Positions 19,937 through 27,469 of a stretch of DNA of 27,469 nt are shown here, one piece after another. Under the pieces are notes generated by a model. It was not told the DNA's origin, did no database searches, and was given only the letters and a program-made list of their open reading frames with translations. The position numbers and the translations under genes are program-made. This DNA comes from Dimargaris cristalligena (taxonomy: Eukaryota > Kickxellomycota > Dimargaritomycetes > Dimargaritales > Dimargaritaceae), in NCBI GenBank assembly GCA_027576995.1, contig JANBQC010000382.1, forward strand, positions 1-27,469, in the 5' to 3' direction. The first letter of the stretch is position 1. The number at the start of each line of letters is the position of its first letter.

Positions 19937-21836
19937 CATTTTAAATCATGGTAAACCCATACTGGGCGCTGCTGTTATTTTTTAATAGTAATAAAGGTGG
20001 TGGGTATATGTATATATATCTCGCTCGAGCTGGGATGGCTTTAAACTTAAAGGGCTTCAAGGATGTCCGTAAAGCCCTCGGTTGCAGTATTTAATTACAG
20101 CAATTGACCACGTTAGGGTATAGCCATATTACAGCGGGTGTGGTAAATTGATGTTAAAGAAACTGCGCATATTAAACGCGCTCGCCTGAGAAACCAACGC
20201 GTAATGGCTATAGGTCTAGGAGGGTCAATGATTGTCCCGCCGTTAAAGAACCTTGATGGGGAAGTGGAGGCGAGATTACAGTCGGAGTTGGGTTTGATTG
20301 AAGGTAAAAACATATGGATGGGGTGATACAAGGCGATCGTTTGTACAACGAACAGTTGGTTGTGGGAACGGGGCAGCCTCCGCTCCATCATGGTTGGCGA
20401 GAATACCAAAACAGCTCACTTGGCCCAATTGTGAATTACCTGAGCACCATTATTGTTCGTGTTGGTGGGTCAACGACTAAAATGAAATGAGGTGAAAAAG
20501 TAAACTACCGACTGAGTGGCCATAGAACTGCCCAATCTCCCCTTCGTCTACCTCACTTTGCCAGTGGGGGTTGTATGTTAGTAACTAAGTGGATTATATA
20601 TCAGGATTGCCTTGAGGGCCGATATGTCCCAGGTACAACAGTTGCAGCATTTGTTTTAATACGAGTGCAGGCGACATTTCGTTGAACAATGACAAACCAT
20701 AGTTCGGCAATGGATTTAGATCAATGAAATAAACGTCATAAACTGTATTAACAATCGGTTCATCGGCGAATACATCCTTCCTCCCTTTCGCCAGTCAGTG
20801 GAATTAGGTGGTGTAATTTTCCAAATGAAATGCAGTGATGGCAGTTTATTTATAGATAACGCGAGGGAAGGTACTAGCGACAAACCGGTTTAATTCAGGT
20901 ACGGTAGTGGTAACTTGCATGGTTCAACTAAGGGTTTATTTCCTATAAACCCCCCCTCCCTCGTGGGCCGGTCTTGTACCCATTATAGGATCCGTTTCCA
21001 TCGTCTAGTCAAAGGGGGTATAAACATCTCTATTGACAGGTATGGGTTTGTTTCGGGGAATATACACTAACTACAGCAAGTGCATTCACTGCTTGGTTGC
21101 ATGGGTTGCCTGTTGCTTAATGAGAGAGAACCCGGGGGAAGGGCAGTAGAGACGCAGGGTCCGTCATGAGGAAACTCCACTGGCCCTGGTGAAGATTCGG
21201 CTGAGTGAAGAAGGGGAGGAACAGTGAATTCCAAAGAAGAGAGAGAGAGAGGCCTTGCCGCACGCAGGGCTAAATAATGAAAGGGCGACGATCCCTCTTC
21301 CCATCATCTATTTTTTAGTGGTACACAACAGGACGCGACGCGTGCCCGGGTGAATGGCAGCTATTATAATAATAACAATAAGAGTGCTACTGGTAGTACT
21401 TCGTGTCGGAGTGTGGATTGGCCCGTCAGCCTTGCATGGGCCAGGGTACCGAGACTGCATATATAGTCACCCCTGGCCCGCCTGCGCGTCCACAGTGTAT
21501 TTGCTGGCCTTGCTTGATATTCGATACCCTGGCTGCAGTCTTTCGCCTAAATAACCTTGATCTCTCTCGCTATTTCTTCTCTTATATCCCCCTTCCTCCC
21601 GCCTTGCTCGCTTGATTTCTTACCTTTCCTTTCCTCCCGTCCTAACTCCTATCCTTGCACCTATTATCCAAAGACGGCCCCGCAAGTCCGCAAGTTTCGG
21701 CTCATTGACGGCACCGGTCGCTTCTGCCTTTCTATTCCCCTCGGCTCATTTCGAACTCCGCCCACCTTATTTAACCGCGCATATAGTCCGTCAATATATT
21801 CACGTCCCCCTCTTCTTTTAAAAGAACCCCCAAAAC
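19937..21836. other. 1.9-kb spacer and promoter region of the membrane hydrolase gene
   Basis: No supported gene is present; open frames are under 100 codons until the CT-rich leader. From about 21540 to 21835 the plus strand is pyrimidine-rich and runs into the hydrolase ATG. The longer frames there (for example 21557-21991) reflect that composition. A GAGAGAGAGAGA run lies near 21239-21251. Downstream of the tRNA the sequence is plain AT-rich spacer. Confidence 0.45.
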
Positions 21837-23444
21837 ATGCGGCGCAAGTCGACGCTCCTGTCCATCCCCGGGGTGACCGCCCTCCTCTTCCTGGTCATGC
21901 ACCTGGTGGCTATCATCGTATACTCCGCGAAGGCCACCAACGCCGTGGACCGCATCGTACCTGGCAACGAATACCTCAACATGTGGATTAACGTCGTCGG
22001 TTTCGTCGTGGTGCTCCAGGCCCTCTTTGTGGTCTCCCGTGAATACTCCGCCACTCGGGTACTGCACTCCCCCATTGTCTGGATCGCGTATTCGCTCTTT
22101 GTTGTGATATGCACCATCATGGTCTTTGCGGCGTACATGTCCATCAAGGAATACGGTACCGCGGTGTGGGCCCTCACCTGGCTAGGTGGTGGCCTAATCT
22201 GCCTCATTTACAGTATGCGGGCCCGGCGCGGCTACTTCGTCGACTCCATCATGGATATTCCGCACCATCGTCTCATTGCTGAAAAATCCGCCGCCGATGA
22301 CCTGTGCTGCATGTTGCTCGACACCGTCTTCTTTGCCGTGTCGCTGCTGTTCATCTTCATCTTTGTTTTTTTCCTGGTCTTCCAGGGCATTTGGCTGGCG
22401 TCGGATCGCCATAACTACACCGCCCCTGGTTCCCTCGTTGACGTCAGTGTCAATGGCACCGGCAGTTACGCGTTCCACGTCCACTGTGTGGGCCCCACTG
22501 ATTCGGATAAACCCACCTATGTCATTTCCAATGATGAGGGCAATCCCCTGACCACCTTGGTGGCTCTGCAGTCGTCGCTCAGCAACCGCAACCGTCGAGT
22601 CTGTCTCTACGATCGCCCTGGCTATGGCTGGAGCGAACCCGGCTATGTGGTCCAGACTCCCGCCTACGTGGTTCACTCGCTCAAGCAGGCCCTTGACAGC
22701 GTGAAGGAGAAGTCCCCCTATATTATGTTGGGCTACGGTGCGGGGGGTGAATACGCCCAGCTCTTTACCCACATCTACCCTACCTTCGTGTCCGGCGTCG
22801 GTCTCATCGACAGTTACCCCAACAAGGACTTCCTCTACGCTTATGCCATGAACGAGACCTCGAGTGACATCTACGACGACGTTACCGCCAGCAACTCCCA
22901 CTACTACCAGTCGCGGCGTGTGATCAGCCCCCTCGGCTGGCAGCGTCCCATCGAAAACGACTTCCCCGGTTTCCAGCCCTCCGACCGCCTCACCGAACAC
23001 ATCTCCCTGCACTCCACCAACAACCACTGGCAGGCCCGCTATTTTGAATACGACGGCTGTGGTTGCCGCGGCTACCAGGCTCTCCAGAGCTTCCGGGACC
23101 AAAACACCACCACTTATCTGCGCATCAAGGATTGGCCCCTCACCTGGCCCGCTCTGCCTAAGCCCCTACCGGCCGACCCTCCTTCGCCCGACCTCCCGCT
23201 CCTGGTCGTGGCGGCCAACCAGACCATCGACCACCTCTGTAACGCCAGCGCCGAAGACAGTGAAGGATACCAGTGTCGTGTGACCCAGGCCCAGCAGAAC
23301 GTACTCCGTCGCCAGCGCGATTTGTACGTGGAAACCCTGTCCCAGAACGTTCGGTCGGTCGTTTGTCCCGATGGCTGTGACCACAACCTGGTTTACACCT
23401 CCGCCGACTGGCTTTCCAACGAAATCGTTAAATGGTTCCAGTAG
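21837..23444 (+). CDS. Polytopic membrane protein with alpha/beta-hydrolase domain lacking the nucleophile Ser, 535 aa
   Basis: This is a single uninterrupted exon with GC-rich codons. Hydropathy shows five likely membrane segments: about 6-31, 49-67, 78-101, 106-127 and a long one at 155-188. An extracytosolic or lumenal alpha/beta-hydrolase domain then runs from about 200 to 535. The conserved CLYDRPGYGWSEPG motif (256-269) places it among S33-like hydrolases. The nucleophile elbow, normally G-x-S-x-G, reads LGYGAGGEYAQ (298-308), so the serine position is Gly301. The late strand LPLLVVAANQTIDH and the terminal DHNLVYTSADWL keep a plausible acid (D465) and His (H516). NGT, NET, NTT, NQT and NAS sequons agree with a glycosylated domain, and many cysteines (C407, C409, C468, C480, C510, C514) could pair. 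Its role is unknown: a binding or scaffold pseudoenzyme is one reading, an unusual catalytic arrangement another. It converges on MUTYH. Confidence 0.85.
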   Translation: MRRKSTLLSIPGVTALLFLVMHLVAIIVYSAKATNAVDRIVPGNEYLNMWINVVGFVVVLQALFVVSREYSATRVLHSPIVWIAYSLFVVICTIMVFAAYMSIKEYGTAVWALTWLGGGLICLIYSMRARRGYFVDSIMDIPHHRLIAEKSAADDLCCMLLDTVFFAVSLLFIFIFVFFLVFQGIWLASDRHNYTAPGSLVDVSVNGTGSYAFHVHCVGPTDSDKPTYVISNDEGNPLTTLVALQSSLSNRNRRVCLYDRPGYGWSEPGYVVQTPAYVVHSLKQALDSVKEKSPYIMLGYGAGGEYAQLFTHIYPTFVSGVGLIDSYPNKDFLYAYAMNETSSDIYDDVTASNSHYYQSRRVISPLGWQRPIENDFPGFQPSDRLTEHISLHSTNNHWQARYFEYDGCGCRGYQALQSFRDQNTTTYLRIKDWPLTWPALPKPLPADPPSPDLPLLVVAANQTIDHLCNASAEDSEGYQCRVTQAQQNVLRRQRDLYVETLSQNVRSVVCPDGCDHNLVYTSADWLSNEIVKWFQ

Positions 23445-23978
23445 AGGCTACTTCGTTTCTTAAGCCATACTCCCTACCGGCAATGTCTGCCATCCCCCCT
23501 TCCTTCCTTTTACCCAGTTTTACTGCTCTCATTGTTTTCTTCCCAGTTGCCAATTGTACTCTCTCCCCTTTCCCCAGCGTCTTTCATCCCGCTTGTTGCA
23601 TGTGCCTTTCATTTACTTACAGATAACTATTTGCTTTTAGGTACTCCCCTATTCTCGTTTTCACCTCAACCTGATTTGTTGTTTATTTAGCCCTCCCTCT
23701 CCCTCTCCCCTAAGTTTTGTATACTTGCGCTTTAGTCTCCTCCGTTACCCGCGGCTATTTACTGCTAAACTATTTATATATATATACATAACCCATCCTC
23801 CCCCCCCTTTGCCCTACCTCTCTCTTTTTATATATATATAGCAACCACATACACCTGATCAAGCGATCCATTTATTATGTAGCACTTTGCTAATCGCACT
23901 CCTTAATAAAGCCAGTCAAATATTTACTATACATTGCTTTGTGTTCAAAATAATAATGATAAATGGTCACCAGGTGTC
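23445..23978. other. Tail-to-tail spacer between the hydrolase gene and MUTYH
   Basis: This is 534 bases between the two converging stop codons. The plus strand is strongly pyrimidine-rich as far as about 23820, with TATATATATATAC near 23776-23788 and TATATATATATAG near 23829-23841. It presumably holds both 3' untranslated regions. CT-rich sequence in this window otherwise marks leaders upstream of genes, so its presence in a 3' flank is out of pattern. Confidence 0.5.
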
Positions 23979-26507
23979 TCAGTCCTTTGGCTTGCGTTTT
24001 CCGAGTCGGGTTGTTTTCTAAAAACCAAAGGTTGCAAATATAGAAGATACATATCATGAAGTGTGGTGGTGTCGTTGTAAGATGATTAGCAATACCTTCT
24101 AGGTTTTGGAGAATTGAGAATATTCTCAGCGAGAGAAATGTGTGCTGGGTGGAAAAGCATAATATCCCGTCTCTTTTTATACTAACCAAGAGGCCATAAA
24201 GCGACTTACCTTCAAGCCATTCTCGAGCGGATCTATTTTAGGATTCGGCAGTACCCACTTAAAGGCCTTTAGAACCGCCGTAGGTAATGCTGCCGTGGCG
24301 AGTTCCGTGGAATCAACCCAACGGTATTCCCGGTCCTGGGCCTGGTTAAGTATCTCCGCCGCCCAGTTATATTTTCCGGACATATCCAGTTTGATTCGGT
24401 TTGCCGGGGTGAGCAGCTGGCCGGTAGTCCGTAGTTGCTTAAATAGGGACGGGGTCAGTTCTATTCGCTGGTGGTAAACGTGATAAACCATACGGATATG
24501 GGAAAATGTATGGGCCACTGGTCCAAGGTAGGCGGCACTTTCGGGTTTTGCCAGGTGGCTGGGGAACGGATCGCCAGCATGAGTAGTAGCAGCGGTAATA
24601 CCCGAAAGTGAAATCAAAACCTGGGATATCGAATGGGTTAAAGCGTCTAGTAAATCGGCTTTGAGTTGCTTGGTGGGGCTGGTGGAGGCTATGGTTGAGA
24701 AGTATTGGTTAGCTGGCTCAGGTAGGCCTATGGCGATTGGTTCCCATAAATTGGCCAAAAGTCCTGTGTAAGTAGCATAGTGAAAATAGAAACATCATAT
24801 TTAAAGATTTAAAGGGTAGGTGGCGTGTAAGGTTTCTGTTCAACACTGATCTTTACTAAATAGCAACAGTGCAGATGGAGAGGGGAGTGTGCAGTCACCA
24901 ATGTATGGATTATAATTACAAGGTGGCTTACCTTCGCTTGGCCGTTTTACTAGAAGGTATCTATTGTTTGAGTGATCTGATTCTGATTGATGTTGTACTG
25001 CTTCTATTATAAACCATACAGTTTCTAATGTCCGATTATAGGCCGGTATTAATGAAAGAGGGAGGTAAAATATATACATTAAAAATCTGTGATGTTAGGG
25101 TATTTTCTTTTGGGTGCAGCGTAAAGCAAAAAAGAGCCGCGGTTAGCATTATTTGCCGGATAACGTGTATATTGTTGGTATAATACCACATCTAAGCCGT
25201 GTCTATTACACAGATTCATCGCTAGTCCTACCTTCTTCCCGCGGCGGCTTCTTCTGGGGCTTGCATGGGTAATGTGCCATATTAAGTTTAAGTTCTAACC
25301 CGCCTTCTTCCGAATCAGCGGATGTACACAACTGACACTCTTCGATATCGGGTAAGCCTGCTTCCAAGATATCCACATCCTTACCGAATCCCACTGGATC
25401 ATTAAGTTGTTTATAAGCCCGACACAACGACTGAATGGGGCACTGGTTGCATTTAGGACTAACGGGTGCACACACTGTTGCACCTAATTCCATCAGCGCC
25501 TGATTCCAGTGACCCGGTTCGGTTGTTTGCAGGACATATTCAGCTGCTGCCCAGGTCCATTTAACCCCCGGGGCGCGCGTGACATCTCCAGCGAATGCGA
25601 ACCAGCGGGTCAAGACGCGAGTCACATTACCGTCCACCAACGGGGCGGGTCGGCCGTAGGCGATACTAGCAATAGCACCGGCCGTGTATTTACCCACCCC
25701 CGGTACCTCCTCTAGTAGTACGGCGGGATCGGCGGGTAGCCGGCCCCCATCGTAGTGGGTCACCACTTTTTGGGCCCCTTCGTGGAGCCGCCGGGCCCGC
25801 GAATAGTAGCCCAAACCGGTCCAGATCTCGTAGACGCGATCCAGGGACGCGGCCGCTAACCGGGTGATGGTGGGAAACTCGGCCATCCAGCGTTGGTAAT
25901 AGCCCCGGACGGTGACCACCTGCGTTTGCTGGAGCATGATTTCACTAACCCACACTTCATAGGCCCTTTGCGCCAGGTCGAGATCCCGATCCATATCTAT
26001 AGCCAAGTCCGGTGGGGGGCCTGTGGCTTTATCCGACTGACTAGTGGTGGTTAGGGTCGGCGGCGGATCGGACGGGGTGGTTGCGTACGGAATACGCCAT
26101 GGCATACTGCGTTGGTGGATCGCGTACCACGCTAAGAGCGAGTCTTGTACGCGGGCTAGTTCCGCTACCGAAGCGAACCGGTGGAGAGCGGTGGGGTGGC
26201 GGAGGCTTAGTCGACTATTCCGGTCGATAATCGACAGGGCCGGGGCTGGGGTGGTTTCCGAAGGGTCGGCCTGGACCCTAGTATTCGCGGTACGGGGTTT
26301 CTGACGGGTGAGCGGAGTCCATGGGGGCACTTTTAGAACACTTCGAGTAGTAGTTGGAGGGGAATGGCATTCGCTAGCTGAATCGACAGGTTCGGAATCG
26401 CTTAAACTACTCAAGTCAGGTGGGGGTTGTTGGATCTTTTTCAGGCGAACCTGTCGAGTGGGGTTGCGACGATGCTTTAGAGTGACCGTGGTGGGATCCG
26501 ACGCCAT
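23979..26507 (-). CDS. MUTYH: Adenine-DNA glycosylase MUTYH/MutY homolog, 4 exons, 653 aa
   Basis: The enzyme removes A mispaired with 8-oxoguanine. Minus-strand exons are 26507-25232, 25024-24932, 24763-24210 and 24017-23979. Introns are GTAGGA..TAG, GTAAGC..CAG and GTAAGT..TAG, and all joins hold the frame. The glycosylase domain has the catalytic Glu189 (SEIMLQQTQV), helix-hairpin-helix EVPGVGKYTAG (267-277), catalytic Asp292 (PLVDGNVTRVLTR) and an intact 4Fe-4S cluster loop C346-x6-C353-x2-C356-x5-C362. The connector ends in KKPPREEE. The C-terminal NUDIX-like 8-oxoG domain opens with RYLLVKRPSEGLLANLWEP and has the F543-S544-H545 recognition loop (VAHTFSHIRMVY) and a late YRWVDSTELATAALPTAVLKAFK. 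Exon 4 gives only 12 residues ending GKRKPKD, a likely nuclear localisation signal. If intron 3 were retained the protein would end VSRFMASWLV instead. Residues 1-100 are probably disordered. Confidence 0.95.
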
Positions 26508-26884
26508 GGTGGGGTGGTCAGTGGTTGCAGAAAATACAGAAGGGCAATAGAGGCAACTCCAATAAGTTTGTGAGGTTGTAGGGTGTCGAATGGAACAAAA
26601 AGGAATGTGGTCAGTGGGTTTAGTCTGGAGTTCGGGTCGCTGAATAATAATAGGTCAGGCAACAAAAGTACCAAGATTTGATTGTGTATTATTGGCTGCT
26701 CGTTTAATACGTTCACTGTAGGAAGTCCTATAGAGCTATAAGTAGTGTTTGTGTTGTCAACACACTGGATGGCCAGTCACTCCTGGCTCCTTAATGTACA
26801 GTATTCGACATGCCGAGCCTCAAGATCGAAGTTAAAGTATCTATTCATCGATTCCGGTTCGTAATCTCTTCACCATTTATTGAG
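26508..26884. promoter_or_regulatory. MUTYH upstream region
   Basis: This ~377-base stretch lies between the MUTYH ATG and the right inverted-repeat arm, and any promoter must lie largely here unless it extends into the repeat. No TATA box is clear. It contains no other gene. Confidence 0.4.
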
Positions 26885-27469
26885 AATATGGGAAAGGTTC
26901 AGCCAGGCTGTATAACAGAAAATTCGGCGGGGGATGAAAATATTCCTCGTTATAAATGAATCTCCCGCGTAGTTCACCCTGCACATAGCATTTATAACAT
27001 TTACCTGGTCCGAATTTCGCCCATATGTTTATAGTATATAAATAAAACATAGGTCACTGACATTTTACAAAATTCTTATGTTAAGGACGTGCTACTGCAG
27101 TGGTCGTAAAAACAATGGTGATATTCACTTTCCTGCATCAGCAACCAGTCAAAGTAAAGTGAAGAAATACAAAATTAAATAAAAATTACATAGCTAATGG
27201 AGCTTGTAGACCAAGGCCAAGGGCAGAGATCCATTTAATAACTGCGACTTACTTTTTAAACATTTTTAATAGATTAAAAAATCAGAATAGGCTGGATATG
27301 CCCACTTGCCGGTATTGTACAGTGGCAATAATTAGATTAGGGCACCGGTAAATAAGAAAATGCAAGAGAAAATACCACAGCCCATTCGACTTAAAAATAA
27401 AAATCAAGTTTGGCAAACAAGTAACTGCAAGGCAATTCCAGATTAAAAGATTGGCACTTGAAAACATGA
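26885..27469. repeat. Right arm of the ~585-bp inverted repeat
   Basis: Its reverse complement aligns along all of 1-585. The outermost 77 bases are identical, and a second near-identical block corresponds to left-arm positions ~286-395. Other parts are diverged, mostly by transitions. It begins ~380 bases upstream of the MUTYH start codon. No coding content is recognisable. Confidence 0.9.

Noticed and set aside
22194..23102. 302-codon antisense frame opposite the membrane hydrolase
   Set aside because: It is a shadow of biased codon use on the coding strand; it is Val/Gly/Asp-rich with no domain and no promoter.
24177..24758. A separate small gene upstream of nothing, 193 aa
   Set aside because: It is exon 3 of MUTYH: the preceding exon ends RYLLVKRPSEG and this one continues LLANLWEP, with matching phase-1 splice sites; it carries the FSH loop of the MutY C-terminal domain.
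24840..25079. Independent 79-aa ORF
   Set aside because: Its real part is MUTYH exon 2 (25024-24932); the rest is intron sequence.
1..27469. A giant 27-kb transposon or Starship-like element with terminal inverted repeats
   Set aside because: There is no transposase or tyrosine recombinase, the contents are conserved housekeeping genes, the arms are substantially diverged inside, and the terminal identity is exactly 77 bp, which fits an assembly k-mer boundary.
1..27469. CRISPR arrays, prokaryotic operons, rRNA genes
   Set aside because: No regularly spaced direct repeats, no rRNA sequence, and the intron-containing genes show a eukaryotic nuclear genome.

Overview
This window looks like a complete draft-genome contig from a filamentous or zygomycete-grade fungus. 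The evidence is short spliceosomal introns with GT..AG ends, a GPI-anchored secreted cell-wall type protein, a fungal Alr/Mnr2-type CorA magnesium transporter, Not4 with a long disordered tail, and CT-rich leaders in front of genes. Assignment to an early-diverging lineage (for example Zoopagomycota) is an impression from gene architecture only. The genes are GC-rich and lie in AT-richer, repeat-poor spacers.

Layout, left to right. 1-585 is one arm of a long inverted repeat. Two genes follow on the minus strand: CCT2, the beta subunit of the CCT/TRiC chaperonin (1596-3740, three coding exons, the first consisting of the start codon alone), and a small secreted, six-cysteine, GPI-anchored protein (4587-5387) with a TATA box. 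About 3.8 kb with no convincing gene comes next. Then two genes on the plus strand: the CCR4-NOT ubiquitin ligase NOT4 (9220-13909, six exons) and a CorA-type Mg2+ transporter (15778-18986, two exons). A tRNA-Glu(CUC) gene with a pol III terminator lies at 19857-19936. A single-exon polytopic membrane protein with an alpha/beta-hydrolase domain follows (21837-23444, plus strand); its nucleophile serine appears to be replaced by glycine. It converges on the adenine-DNA glycosylase MUTYH (26507-23979, minus strand, four exons), which I rebuilt across three introns so that the N-terminal glycosylase domain and the C-terminal 8-oxoG-recognition domain form one 653-residue protein. The contig ends in the second inverted-repeat arm (26885-27469).

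The protein-coding genes are mostly housekeeping (protein folding, mRNA decay and ubiquitylation, Mg2+ transport, base-excision repair) and do not form a pathway or a mobile-element cargo set. The most striking structural feature is the inverted repeat bounding the whole window. It superficially resembles a 27-kb terminal-inverted-repeat element, but the outermost identity between the arms is exactly 77 bp, which fits contig ends cut at a de Bruijn-graph k-mer. I therefore read the arms as two diverged copies of a dispersed repeat at which the assembly broke. The best biological leads are the start-codon-only exon of CCT2, the nucleophile-less membrane hydrolase, the unassigned six-cysteine GPI protein, and RNA or DNA hairpins downstream of NOT4.
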